Positions 19,126 to 28,183 of a DNA stretch of 64,000 nucleotides are shown here, piece by piece (positions within the stretch are counted from its first letter, which is position 1; every line of letters begins with the position of its first letter). A program made the position numbers and the translations under genes. The stretch is from Allomesorhizobium sp043769475. Its GTDB lineage: Bacteria; Pseudomonadota; Alphaproteobacteria; Rhizobiales; Rhizobiaceae. The stretch spans positions 1,612,001-1,676,000 of the forward strand of contig NZ_CP171729.1 in NCBI RefSeq assembly GCF_043769475.1, written 5' to 3'. Below the pieces are notes generated by a model. That model was not told the origin of the DNA. It saw only the letters and a program-made list of their open reading frames with translations, and ran no database searches.

Positions 19126-20088
19126 ATGTCTGACGTCATCGGGCTCGTCCTGCCCTTCTTCGGATTGATATTCATGGGTTTTGTGGTGGCGCGGATAACG
19201 CGCCAGCCGCTCGAAGCGCTCGGCTGGATGAACACCTTCATCATCTATGTCGCGCTGCCCGCCCTGTTCTTCCAACTGCTCGCCAAGACACCTATCGAGC
19301 GGCTGACCGAATGGAGCTACATTTTCGGCGCGGTGTTTTCGACCTATACGGTCTTTTCGATCATGTTCGTCGCATCGGTGGTGCTGTCGCGCGGCGAGAT
19401 CGCAGGGTCCACCATCAAGGGGCTGGCCGCCGCCTACGGCAATATCGGATATATGGGACCGGGGTTGGCGCTGCTCGCCTTCGGCCCGGAAGCGGCTGTT
19501 CCCGTCGCGCTGATCTTCTGCTTCGAAAACATCATGCATTTCGTCATGGCGCCGTTGATGATGGCGCTGTCGGGCGGGGAAAAGACGCCGCCGCTGCAAC
19601 TTGCTACCGGCGTGGCCAAAAAGATCCTGCTGCATCCCTTCATCATCGCCACCGCCGTCGGCGTGGCCGCGGCGGCGGTCGAGTTTCGGCCGCCGCTGCC
19701 GATCGAGCGCTTCCTCGAATATCTGTCCAGCGCCGCAGCACCCTGCGCCCTGTTCGCCATGGGGGTGACGCTGGCGCTGCGGCCGCTCAAGCGCGTTCCC
19801 AGGGAACTCGCGCCGATCGCCGCACTCAAGCTGATCGTGCACCCGCTGATCTGCTATGTCGTCCTGAGCTGGGTCGGCAATTTCTCGGAGATCTGGGTGT
19901 TTTCCGCCGTGCTTCTGGCGGGCCTGCCGACCGCGACCAATGTCTTCGTCATCGCCCAGCAATATGGCGTGTGGGTGGAGCGCGCCTCGGCAAGCGTGCT
20001 CATCACCACCTGTCTTTCGGTCGGCACGGTGACGGCGCTTCTCTACGCGATCACCACCGGCATGCTGCCACCCGATTTATTCCCTTGA
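19126..20088 (+). CDS. AEC family (auxin efflux carrier) transporter
   Basis: A 320-residue inner-membrane protein with about ten helices in two repeats of five, the AEC/bile-acid-sodium-symporter-like fold. Recognisable parts are ALGWMNTFIIYVALPALFFQ, AAYGNIGYMGPGLAL and SAAAPCALFAMGVTLALR. Family members export or import organic acids such as malate or malonate; the substrate here is not readable. The ATG follows GGGGAG. Its last 12 bases overlap the end of the convergent hydroxylase gene. Confidence 0.9.
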   Translation: MSDVIGLVLPFFGLIFMGFVVARITRQPLEALGWMNTFIIYVALPALFFQLLAKTPIERLTEWSYIFGAVFSTYTVFSIMFVASVVLSRGEIAGSTIKGLAAAYGNIGYMGPGLALLAFGPEAAVPVALIFCFENIMHFVMAPLMMALSGGEKTPPLQLATGVAKKILLHPFIIATAVGVAAAAVEFRPPLPIERFLEYLSSAAAPCALFAMGVTLALRPLKRVPRELAPIAALKLIVHPLICYVVLSWVGNFSEIWVFSAVLLAGLPTATNVFVIAQQYGVWVERASASVLITTCLSVGTVTALLYAITTGMLPPDLFP

Positions 20089-21270
20089 GAAGATGGACGA
20101 GAAGCCGCTGCCGGGCTTGAGACCTTCGCGCATGAAGAATGCGCGCAGTGGCGCGAATGCACCGAGCACGCCGAGGCCCGCGCTGCGCATCATCTGCGCC
20201 GGCAGCATGTTCGAAAGCAGCGAACGGTTCAACAAGTTGACTGCGCCGGTGCGCGCCAGAATGTCGGGCCTTCGCTTGGCGTCGTAAGCCGCCAGGGCGG
20301 CCGGCGCTCCCGGGTCGGCGCGATTTTCCGTTGCAATCGCAACGAGTTCCTGGACGTCCCTGATGCCGAGGTTGAGGCCCTGCGCGCCGATTGGCGGGAA
20401 TACATGGGCGGCCTCGCCGACGAGCGCCACGCGGTTGCGTGCGAAACGCGCCGCCAGCGTTGCCGAAAGCGGGTAGATCTGCCGGCCGGGCTCGATGGAG
20501 ACGCGGCCGAGCATCGATTGCATGCGCTCCTCGATTTTGGCAGACAGGACGTCGTCGTCGAGTGCGGCGAGTTCCTCGGCGGTTTCGGGCGCGACCACCC
20601 ACACGAGGCTCGAACGGTCGCCAGGCAGCGGCACCTGCGTGAACGGGCCGGTCTCCGTGTGGAATTCGGTCGAGACGGAGCCGTGCGGCCGGGCATGCGC
20701 GAAATTGACGACGAGGGCCGCCTGCGGGTAGGCCCGCGTCGAGGTCGAGATGCCGGCCGCCTGCCGGGCAGGCGACATACGCCCGTCGGCCGCGACCGCG
20801 AGCGCGCCCGACACTTCCTCGCCGCCGGCCAAGAGCGCCGCTATCCGGTCGGTCCCGACTGACCAGCTTTCGACCAGCGCGCGCCGCCATTCTATGCCTG
20901 GATGCGCGGCGACGGCCTGCTCCAGCGCCGCGTTCAGATCGCGGTTGGGGACGTTCAAGCCAAAAAATTCCTCGCCGATCTCGCCGGCATGGAAGGTGAC
21001 GACGGGGCTGCGGATCAGGCGGTTCGTCGCGTCGACGATGCGCATGACGCGCAACGGTGCGGCATTGCGCTTCAACGCCTCGGCGACGCCAAGCGTGTCG
21101 AGAAAGGCCAGCGCCGGCGACATCAGCGCGGCGGTGCGGCGATCGTCCCGGTTGGCCGCGGGGCCGGCGAGGATCACCCGGAAGCCGGCGTTCGCCAGGG
21201 CGAGCGCGGCGATCATTCCGGCAGGGCCGGTTCCGGCGACGATCACGTTCTGTGGATAGTCCTGGTCCAA
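20077..21270 (-). CDS. UbiH/UbiF/Coq6-family FAD-dependent hydroxylase
   Basis: A 397-residue flavoprotein monooxygenase, probably a ring hydroxylase of ubiquinone synthesis. VIVAGTGPAGMIAALALA is the FAD-binding GxGxxG motif, AADGRMSPARQAAG is the DG motif, and LVGEAAHVFPPIGAQGLNLG is the second FAD motif and the UbiH/Coq6 signature. The start is TTG 21270, supported by GGAG five bases upstream; no ATG lies close enough to keep the FAD motif. Which ring position it acts on cannot be told. It is convergent with the AEC gene. Confidence 0.9.
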   Translation of the reverse strand: MDQDYPQNVIVAGTGPAGMIAALALANAGFRVILAGPAANRDDRRTAALMSPALAFLDTLGVAEALKRNAAPLRVMRIVDATNRLIRSPVVTFHAGEIGEEFFGLNVPNRDLNAALEQAVAAHPGIEWRRALVESWSVGTDRIAALLAGGEEVSGALAVAADGRMSPARQAAGISTSTRAYPQAALVVNFAHARPHGSVSTEFHTETGPFTQVPLPGDRSSLVWVVAPETAEELAALDDDVLSAKIEERMQSMLGRVSIEPGRQIYPLSATLAARFARNRVALVGEAAHVFPPIGAQGLNLGIRDVQELVAIATENRADPGAPAALAAYDAKRRPDILARTGAVNLLNRSLLSNMLPAQMMRSAGLGVLGAFAPLRAFFMREGLKPGSGFSSIFSRE

Positions 21271-21425
21271 GGCCGCTCCGGGCGCTCGATTGCTTCATGG
21301 TGGTATAGCAGCCGCCGCGCCTGCTTCAACGCGGCGATTCAACCCATCGGCCGTGGCGGGCGCGATAGCGCTTGTACCCACGACAAGGCTGCGATTAAGG
21401 TCCGACTGACGGAAGAGGACAATCC

Positions 21426-22214
21426 ATGGCGGACAATCCGCATGTCGGTCGCATGAAACGCAGGCAGGTCACCTGGCCGCAGGCGAAGGCCTTTTCGGTC
21501 CACCTGCTCACCGCCTCGGGCTCGTTCCTGGCCTTCCTGTCGCTGGTGGCGGCAAGCGAAGAGCGCTGGACGGCGATGTTCTGGTGGCTCGGGCTGGCCC
21601 TGTTCGTGGATGGCATCGACGGGCCGATCGCGCGCAAGCTCGAGGTCAAGGAAATCCTGCCGACCTGGTCAGGCGAGCTTCTCGACAACATCATCGACTA
21701 CGTCACTTACGTCCTCATCCCGGCCTTCGCGCTCTATCAGTTCGGCCTGATGGGCGAGGGGCTCTCCTTCCTGTCGGCGGCAATCATCGTGGTTTCGAGT
21801 GCGATCTACTATGCCGACACCGGCATGAAGACGACGGAGAACTTCTTCAAAGGGTTCCCGGTGGTCTGGAACATGGTGGTGTTCACGCTGTTCGTCACCG
21901 AGCCAGGCCAGTGGCTGTCCTTCGCCGTGGTCGTCTTCGCCGGCATCCTGACATTTTTGCCGATCCAGTTCCTGCACCCCGTCCGCGTCAGGCGGCTGCG
22001 ATCCCTCAACCTCACCATCACGCTGTTGTGGTGCGCCTTCGGCGCGCTGGCGCTTGCGCAGTCGGCGCTTGCGAATTTCTACGACAGGATCGGCGTGCTT
22101 TCGGCCAATGTCGGCCTCTTCACCAAGGTTGGCATCGCGTCGACCGGCATCTACCTGTTCTTCATCGGAGCCGTGATGCAGCTGTTTCCCAACCTAGGCG
22201 CCAAGAAAGTCTGA
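21426..22214 (+). CDS. pcs: Phosphatidylcholine synthase
   Basis: A 262-residue inner-membrane CDP-alcohol phosphatidyltransferase that condenses CDP-diacylglycerol with choline to phosphatidylcholine. The DG..AR...G...D...D catalytic pattern is seen as VDGIDGPIARKLEVKEILP, followed by SGELLDNIIDYVTY. About eight hydrophobic helices fill the rest (FKGFPVVWNMVVFTLF, FLHPVRVRRLRSLN). Pcs uses host choline and is known from rhizobia, Brucella and Agrobacterium, which fits the lineage. The quinone oxidoreductase gene follows after 2 bp. Confidence 0.95.
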   Translation: MADNPHVGRMKRRQVTWPQAKAFSVHLLTASGSFLAFLSLVAASEERWTAMFWWLGLALFVDGIDGPIARKLEVKEILPTWSGELLDNIIDYVTYVLIPAFALYQFGLMGEGLSFLSAAIIVVSSAIYYADTGMKTTENFFKGFPVVWNMVVFTLFVTEPGQWLSFAVVVFAGILTFLPIQFLHPVRVRRLRSLNLTITLLWCAFGALALAQSALANFYDRIGVLSANVGLFTKVGIASTGIYLFFIGAVMQLFPNLGAKKV

Positions 22215-22216
22215 CC

Positions 22217-23194
22217 ATGTCGAAAGCGATAAAAATCCAGGCCAATGGCGGGCCGGAGGTGATGGCCTATGGGGAGAACGATCCAGGCCGTGCCGGTCCG
22301 GGGCAGGTGCTCGTGCGCCATACAGCGATCGGGCTGAATTTCCTCGATGTCTATTACCGCAGCGGGCTCTATCCGGCGCCAGCGGGCTTCCCGCTGATCC
22401 CCGGCAACGAGGCGGCGGGCGTGGTGCTGGAGACGGCCGAGGGCGTCGAGGGGCTGAAGAAAGGCGACCGCGTCGCCTATGCCGGACCGCTCGGCGCCTA
22501 TTGCGACGAGCGGGTGATCGCGGCCTCCGTTCTGGTCAAGGTTCCGGAGGGCCTGAGCGACGAACAGGCCGCCGCCATGATGCTGAAAGGCATGACCGCC
22601 GAATATCTGCTGCGCCGCACGTTCCCGGTGAAGCCCGGCGACACCATCCTCTACCACGCCGCGGCCGGCGGCGTCGGGCTGATCCTTGGGCAATGGGCGA
22701 AGCATCTCGGCGCGACCGTGATCGGCACCGCGAGTTCGGCCGAGAAAATCGCTCTGGCGAAGGCGCACGGCTTCGACCATGTCATCAACTACCGCGAGAC
22801 TGATTTCGTAGGCGCGGTGAAGGAGATCACCGGCGGCAAGCTCTGCGACGTTGTCTACGATTCGGTCGGTAAGGACACGTTCCCAAGATCGCTAGACTGC
22901 CTGAGGCCGCGCGGCCTGTTCGTGTCGTTCGGCCAGTCGTCGGGTCCGATACCGCCCTTCAACCTGGCGCTGCTGTCGCAGAAGGGCTCATTGTACGCCA
23001 CGCGGCCGACGATCTTCTTGTACAACGCGAAGCGAGAGGACCTCGTAGCGTCGGCGAAGGCGCTGTTCGACGTCGTGGCGAGCGGCGCGGTCAGGATCGA
23101 GATCAACCAGCGCTACCCGCTGAGGGATGCAGCCAAGGCTCATGCCGATCTTGAAGCGCGCAAGACCACGGGGACAAGCATTCTCCTCCCTTGA
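22217..23194 (+). CDS. NADPH:quinone reductase-like zinc-independent alcohol dehydrogenase
   Basis: A 325-residue medium-chain dehydrogenase/reductase of the QOR type. GLNFLDVYYRSGLYP and IPGNEAAGVVLE are the quinone oxidoreductase N-terminal signatures, and ILYHAAAGGVGLILGQWAKHLG is the dinucleotide-binding motif. Structural-zinc cysteines are absent, as usual for QOR. It reduces quinones or other electrophiles with NADPH. The ATG lies two bases after the pcs stop, so the two genes are co-transcribed, although no functional link is evident. Confidence 0.93.
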   Translation: MSKAIKIQANGGPEVMAYGENDPGRAGPGQVLVRHTAIGLNFLDVYYRSGLYPAPAGFPLIPGNEAAGVVLETAEGVEGLKKGDRVAYAGPLGAYCDERVIAASVLVKVPEGLSDEQAAAMMLKGMTAEYLLRRTFPVKPGDTILYHAAAGGVGLILGQWAKHLGATVIGTASSAEKIALAKAHGFDHVINYRETDFVGAVKEITGGKLCDVVYDSVGKDTFPRSLDCLRPRGLFVSFGQSSGPIPPFNLALLSQKGSLYATRPTIFLYNAKREDLVASAKALFDVVASGAVRIEINQRYPLRDAAKAHADLEARKTTGTSILLP

Positions 23195-23301
23195 GCTTTC
23201 CCCGAAATTCTTGAAGCACTTTCAAGCGGCTCCCCGCTTTGCGTTGTGCGGCGGCGACGCCTACGATGCTTTCGGGAACATAATCAAAACTGGGGAGCGT
23301 T

Positions 23302-24873
23302 GTGACGGCAACCCTTGAAACTGAAGGCGGCAACCTGCTCGAGGTGCGCGGCCTGACGAAAATCTTCGGCACGCTCAAGGCGTGCGATGGTATCGATCTT
23401 ACGGTCGGCCGCGGCGAGATCCACGCGCTGCTCGGCGAAAACGGCGCCGGCAAGTCCACCCTGGTGAAGATGCTGTTCGGTTCGCTGGAGCCGAACGCCG
23501 GCGTAATCCACTGGAACGGCCAGGTCGAGCGCATTTCCAGCCCAGGCGCTGCCCGCAAGCTCGGCATCGGCATGGTGTTCCAGCACTTTTCGCTGTTCGA
23601 TGCGCTGACCGCGGCCGAAAACATCGCCCTGTCGCTCGACGACGATACGCCGATCGCCACCATCGCCGCCAAGGCCAAGGCGCTTTCCTACAGCTACGGC
23701 CTGCCGCTCGATCCCTATTCGCTTGTCGGCGACTTATCCGTGGGCGAGCGCCAGCGCATCGAGATCATCCGCTGCCTTCTGCAGACGCCGCAGCTCATCA
23801 TCCTCGACGAACCCACCTCGGTGTTGACGCCGCAGGAAGCCGACCGGCTGTTCGAGACGCTGGAAAGGCTGCGCTCGGAAGGCAAGTCGATCCTCTACAT
23901 TTCGCACCGGCTGGAAGAGGTCAAACGCATGTGCGACCGCGCCACCGTGCTGCGCCACGGCAAGGTCGTCGGCCACTGCGATCCGCGCAAGGAAACCGCC
24001 TCGTCGCTGGCCCGCATGATGGTCGGCAACGAGGTGCAGGCCGTGGTGCGCGATCCCATCCAGGGCATGGAGAAGGCAGCGGCGCTGCTCGAGGTGCGCA
24101 GCCTTTCGCGCATCCCCGCGACACCGTTCTCGATCCCGCTTCGCAACATCAATCTCAACGCCCGCGCTGGCGAGGTGATCGGCATTGCCGGCGTTGCCGG
24201 CAACGGCCAGGGAGAGTTCTTCGAAGCGGTGTCCGGTGAGGTTCAGCAGCAGGACGCGGCGAGCGTCCGTATTCGTGGCAAGGATGCCGGCCGGCTGACG
24301 ATTTCGGGCCGCAGGCTGCTTGGCGCTGCCTTCGTGCCGGAAGAGCGGCTCGGTCATGGCGCAGCACCGCGCATGCGGCTTTCCGAGAACCTGCTCCTGT
24401 CGCGCCACGCCACCGACCGCAAAGCCTTTCTCGGGGCGGGCGGCACTGTGCAGACCCGAGCTATCGCCTCGGCCGCGCAGCGCATCATTGAAATCATGGA
24501 CGTGCGCAAGAGCGCGCCTGACCCGGAAGCCGCAGCACTGTCGGGCGGCAATCTGCAGAAATTCATCATCGGCCGCGAGCTCGACCGCCGCCCGGCGGTG
24601 ATGGTGGTCAATCAGCCGACCTGGGGCGTCGATGCGGGTGCCGCTGCACGCATCCGCCAGGCGCTGATCGAACTTGCGCGGAGCGGCTCGGCGGTGGTCG
24701 TCATCAGCCAGGATCTCGACGAACTGTTCGAGATCTCCGATTCCATCGCGGTCATGCACAATGGCGAACTGTCGAAGCCGCTGCCGATCGCCGAGGCGAC
24801 CTTCGAGAAGGTCGGGCTTTTGATGGGCGGCGCCGAGCCCGGCCATGTCGAACCAGTGGCGGAGTTGGCCTGA
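23302..24873 (+). CDS. Nucleoside-type (BMP family) ABC transporter, double ATP-binding protein
   Basis: A 523-residue protein with two ABC domains, typical of sugar and nucleoside importers of the RbsA/NupA type. The first domain has Walker A GENGAGKSTLVKMLFG, signature LSVGERQRIEI and Walker B LIILDEPTSVL. The second has GVAGNGQGEFFE, the degenerate Walker A usual in this family, and signature LSGGNLQKFIIGREL. The start is GTG 23302 with GGGGAG upstream. It is the first gene of a four-gene operon with two permeases and a BMP lipoprotein-type binding protein. Confidence 0.95.
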   Translation: MTATLETEGGNLLEVRGLTKIFGTLKACDGIDLTVGRGEIHALLGENGAGKSTLVKMLFGSLEPNAGVIHWNGQVERISSPGAARKLGIGMVFQHFSLFDALTAAENIALSLDDDTPIATIAAKAKALSYSYGLPLDPYSLVGDLSVGERQRIEIIRCLLQTPQLIILDEPTSVLTPQEADRLFETLERLRSEGKSILYISHRLEEVKRMCDRATVLRHGKVVGHCDPRKETASSLARMMVGNEVQAVVRDPIQGMEKAAALLEVRSLSRIPATPFSIPLRNINLNARAGEVIGIAGVAGNGQGEFFEAVSGEVQQQDAASVRIRGKDAGRLTISGRRLLGAAFVPEERLGHGAAPRMRLSENLLLSRHATDRKAFLGAGGTVQTRAIASAAQRIIEIMDVRKSAPDPEAAALSGGNLQKFIIGRELDRRPAVMVVNQPTWGVDAGAAARIRQALIELARSGSAVVVISQDLDELFEISDSIAVMHNGELSKPLPIAEATFEKVGLLMGGAEPGHVEPVAELA

Positions 24874-25991
24874 TGCGCATCGAACTCGTCAAACGCCCGC
24901 AGCAATCGGCGCTGTTTTCCGCGCTGTCGCCCTTCATAGCGCTCGGCCTCACGCTGATCGCCGGCGCGATCATGTTTTCGCTGCTCGGCAAGAACCCCGC
25001 CGAGGCGCTTTATTATTACTTCATCGACCCGCTCACCGGCCTATGGGACGAAAACAACCGCTGGCAGTTGCATGAGCTGGCGGTCAAGGCAGCGCCGCTC
25101 ATCCTGATCGCGGTCGGGCTGTCCGTCTGCTTCCTGTCCAACAACTGGAACATCGGCGCCGAGGGCCAGTTCACGATCGGCGCGATCGTCGGCTCGATCC
25201 TGCCGGTGATGTATCCCGACCTGCAATCCTGGATCGTCCTGCCGCTGATGCTTCTCATGGGCATGATCGGCGGCGCGGCCTACGCCTCCGTGCCGGCCTA
25301 CCTCAAGGCGCGGTTCAACACCAACGAGATCCTGACCAGCCTGATGCTGGTCTATGTCGCCCAGCTTTTCCTCGACTGGCTGGTGCGCGGTCCCTGGCGC
25401 AACCCCGGGGGCATGAATTTTCCGGAAACGCGCAATTTCCACGAATACGCGATCCTGCCCGAAGTCTGGTCGTCTTCCGGACGCGCCCACTGGGGCTTCG
25501 TCTTCGCGCTCGTCGCTGCGGTTGCGGCCTGGTTCATGCTGTCCAGAACGTTGCGCGGTTTTGAGGTGAAGGTGCTTGGCCAGAGCCCGAGGGCAGGGCG
25601 CTTCGCCGGCTTCTCGGCGTCGAAGATGGTGTTCTTCGCCTTCATCGTCTCCGGCGCACTCGCCGGGCTGGCGGGCATTTCGGAAGTGTCGGGCGCGATC
25701 GGCCAGCTGAGGCCGACCATTTCGCCGGGCTACGGCTTCGCGGCAATCATCGTGGCGTTTCTCGGCCGCCTCAATCCGCTAGGCATCGTCGCGGCCGGAT
25801 TGATCCTCGCGCTTTCATATCTCGGCGGCGAGGCGGCGCAGATATCGATCGGCGTCTCCGACAAGGTGGTGCGCGCCTTCCAGGGCATGATCCTGTTCTT
25901 CGTGCTCGCCTGCGACACGCTGATCCACTATCGCGTGCGCTTCGTCGGCACGCCTGCCGTGAAGACGGCGGAGGCTTCGCAAAATGTTTGA
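24873..25991 (+). CDS. Nucleoside-type ABC transporter permease 1
   Basis: A 372-residue inner-membrane permease of the BPD_transp_2 (branched-chain/monosaccharide/BMP) type with about nine helices. SNNWNIGAEGQFTIGAIVGS and RFNTNEILTSLMLVYVAQ are hallmarks of the NupB/YufP permease, and GFEVKVLGQSPRAGRFAGF is the cytoplasmic coupling loop. Its ATG overlaps the ATPase stop by one base (TGATG), so translation is coupled. Confidence 0.94.
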   Translation: MRIELVKRPQQSALFSALSPFIALGLTLIAGAIMFSLLGKNPAEALYYYFIDPLTGLWDENNRWQLHELAVKAAPLILIAVGLSVCFLSNNWNIGAEGQFTIGAIVGSILPVMYPDLQSWIVLPLMLLMGMIGGAAYASVPAYLKARFNTNEILTSLMLVYVAQLFLDWLVRGPWRNPGGMNFPETRNFHEYAILPEVWSSSGRAHWGFVFALVAAVAAWFMLSRTLRGFEVKVLGQSPRAGRFAGFSASKMVFFAFIVSGALAGLAGISEVSGAIGQLRPTISPGYGFAAIIVAFLGRLNPLGIVAAGLILALSYLGGEAAQISIGVSDKVVRAFQGMILFFVLACDTLIHYRVRFVGTPAVKTAEASQNV

Positions 25992-26898
25992 ATCCATCCT
26001 CATCACCATCGCGACGGCGGCGACGCCGCTGCTCATCGCTTCCATCGGCGAACTGGTCGTCGAACGCTCCGGCGTGCTCAACCTCGGCGTCGAAGGCATG
26101 ATGGTCATGGGCGCGGTCACCGGCTTCGGTGTGACGCTCGCCACCGGCTCGCCCTGGCTCGGCATTCTCGCGGCAATCGCGGTCGGCGCGATGTTTTCCC
26201 TGCTGTTCGGCTTCCTGACGCTGACGCTGGTCACCAACCAGGTCGCCACCGGCCTGGCGCTGACGCTGCTCGGCCTCGGCCTCTCCGGCATGCTCGGCGA
26301 AGGCTTTGTCGGCCAACCCGGCATCAAGCTTGGCAATCTCGATATTCCGTATCTCTCCGATCTGCCGGTCATCGGAAGGCTGATCTTCGGCCAGGATCCG
26401 GTGTTCTACCTCTCGATCGTGCTGGTCGTCGGCGTCGCCTGGTTCCTGTTCCGCACCCGCGCCGGCCTTACCCTGCGCTCGGTCGGCGACAATCACGGCT
26501 CGGCGCATGCGCTCGGCATCAACGTCATCGGCATCCGCTACCTGGCGGTGATGTTTGGCGGGGCCTGTGCGGGCTTAGCGGGCGCGTACCTGTCGCTGGT
26601 CTACACGCCGCAATGGATCGAGAATATGACCGCCGGGCGCGGCTGGATCGCGCTGGCGCTGGTCGTGTTCGCTTCGTGGCGGCCGTGGCGCGTGCTCGCC
26701 GGCGCTTATCTCTTCGGCGCCGTCTCGATCGGCCAACTGCACGCGCAGGCGCTGGGGATAGGCGTGCCCTCGCAGCTACTTTCTTCGCTTCCCTATCTGG
26801 CGACCATCGTGGTGCTTGTTCTAATCTCTCGCAACAGGCGGCTGACTATGGTCAACACACCGGCTTCTCTGGGGCGGCCGTTTGTGCCAGATCGCTAA
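25984..26898 (+). CDS. Nucleoside-type ABC transporter permease 2
   Basis: A 304-residue partner permease of the NupC/YufQ type. SIGELVVERSGVLNLGVEGMMVMGA is the conserved N-terminal block, LTLVTNQVATGLALTLLG the middle, and GLTLRSVGDNHGSAHALGI the coupling loop. It overlaps the first permease by 8 bp, so the two form a heterodimer made together. Confidence 0.94.
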   Translation: MFESILITIATAATPLLIASIGELVVERSGVLNLGVEGMMVMGAVTGFGVTLATGSPWLGILAAIAVGAMFSLLFGFLTLTLVTNQVATGLALTLLGLGLSGMLGEGFVGQPGIKLGNLDIPYLSDLPVIGRLIFGQDPVFYLSIVLVVGVAWFLFRTRAGLTLRSVGDNHGSAHALGINVIGIRYLAVMFGGACAGLAGAYLSLVYTPQWIENMTAGRGWIALALVVFASWRPWRVLAGAYLFGAVSIGQLHAQALGIGVPSQLLSSLPYLATIVVLVLISRNRRLTMVNTPASLGRPFVPDR

Positions 26899-26899
26899 A

Positions 26900-26941
26900 G
26901 CATGATTCCGGGAAATGGGAACGATTCCTGAAATTTCATGC
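26900..26941. repeat. Palindromic intergenic element, copy 2
   Basis: A 42-bp imperfect palindrome (GCATGATTCCGGGAAATGGG to TTTCATGC) in the gap between permease 2 and the binding-protein gene. It has the same length and end sequences as the element at 5417-5458. Its position inside an operon suggests it may act at the mRNA level, between transporter parts and binding protein. An ATG at its right end (26938) is in frame with the next gene but is not the likely start. Confidence 0.6.
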
Positions 26942-26994
26942 TCAAAAACAATGGGATAGTGTCCCCGGCAACAACTGAAAGAGGACGAACGAGA

Positions 26995-28068
26995 ATGAAA
27001 AGCAAAATTCTGTCATTTGCCGCCGCGGCAGCCGTGCTGTCGCTCGGCACGATGGCCGCGGAAGCAGCCACCAAGGCCTGCTACATCTATGTCGGGCCGA
27101 TCGGCGATTTCGGCTGGTCTTACCAGCACCATCAGGGTGCGCTCGAGATGCAGAAGAATCTCGGCGAAGAAAATGTCGAGTTGGCCTATCTCGAAAGCGT
27201 GCCGGAAGGCGCCGACGCGGAGCGCGCCATCGAGCGCTTCGCCCGTTCCGGCTGCAACATCATCTTCACCACCTCTTTCGGCTACATGGACCCGACCAAC
27301 AAGATCGCCGGCAAGTTCCCGGACGTTAAGTTCGAGCATGCGACGGGTTACAAGCGTGACCATCCGAACGTCGCGACCTACAATTCCAAATTCCATGAAG
27401 GGCGCTACGTGCAGGGCGTGATCGCGGCCAAGATGTCGAAGGGCGGCGTTGCCGGCTACATCGCCTCCTTCCCGATCCCGGAAGTGGTGATGGGCATCAA
27501 CGCGTTCGTGCTCGGCGCACAGTCCGTGAACCCTGACTTCAAGGTCAAGGTCGTATGGGCCAACACCTGGTTCGACCCGGGCAAGGAAGCCGACGCGGCC
27601 AAGGCGCTGATCGACCAGGGCGTTGACATCATCACCCAGCATACGGATTCGACCGCGCCTATGCAGGTTGCGACCGAACGTGGCATCAAGGCGTTCGGCC
27701 AGGCTTCCGACATGATCAAGTTCGGCCCTGAAACGCAGCTCACCTCGATCGTCGACAATTGGGGCCCGTACTATATCGAACGGGTCAAGGCGGTGATCGA
27801 CGGCACCTGGAAGCAGCAGGACGTCTGGGGCGGCATGAAGGAAGGCCATGTCGTCATGGCGCCTTACGCCAATATGCCCGACGACGTGAAGAAGCTCGCC
27901 GAGGAGACCGAGGCGAAGATCAAATCCGGCGAGTTCAACCCGTTCACCGGTCCGATCAAGAAGCAGGACGGCTCCGATTGGCTGAAGGATGGCGAGGTCG
28001 CCGAGGACAAGGTGCTGCTCGGGATGAATTTCTACGTCCAGGGCGTGGACGACCAGCTGCCGAAGTGA
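26995..28068 (+). CDS. BMP-family nucleoside-type ABC transporter substrate-binding protein
   Basis: A 357-residue periplasmic protein of the BMP/PnrA family, which binds purine nucleosides in characterised members. The signal peptide is MKSKILSFAAAAAVLSLGTM, cut after EAA. Family motifs are YVGPIGDFGWSYQHHQG, TSFGYMD and HTDSTAPMQVATERG. ATG 26995 follows GAGGA at proper spacing and gives the signal peptide. It is the last gene of the operon that starts at 23302, and a terminator follows. The ligand is inferred from the family only. Confidence 0.93.
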   Translation: MKSKILSFAAAAAVLSLGTMAAEAATKACYIYVGPIGDFGWSYQHHQGALEMQKNLGEENVELAYLESVPEGADAERAIERFARSGCNIIFTTSFGYMDPTNKIAGKFPDVKFEHATGYKRDHPNVATYNSKFHEGRYVQGVIAAKMSKGGVAGYIASFPIPEVVMGINAFVLGAQSVNPDFKVKVVWANTWFDPGKEADAAKALIDQGVDIITQHTDSTAPMQVATERGIKAFGQASDMIKFGPETQLTSIVDNWGPYYIERVKAVIDGTWKQQDVWGGMKEGHVVMAPYANMPDDVKKLAEETEAKIKSGEFNPFTGPIKKQDGSDWLKDGEVAEDKVLLGMNFYVQGVDDQLPK

Positions 28069-28089
28069 TCAGCTATTCCCTCGGGAGAG

Positions 28090-28117
28090 CGGGCGCTTCG
28101 GCGCCCGTTTTCGTTTT
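28090..28117 (+). terminator. Rho-independent terminator of the nucleoside transporter operon
   Basis: CGGGCGC-TTCG-GCGCCCG is a perfect hairpin with a UUCG-type tetraloop, followed by TTTTCGTTTTT. It lies 21 bp after the binding-protein stop. Confidence 0.92.
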
Positions 28118-28183
28118 TGATTGTCCCGCGAACCCGCAGGATACGAAAAATATTACGGTTTCCGCACGCGCCGAAGGCAGCTG

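Noticed and set aside
26938..26994. Upstream ATG for the first BMP binding protein
   Set aside because: It lies at the end of a palindromic repeat and would bury the signal peptide; ATG 26995 has a proper ribosome site.
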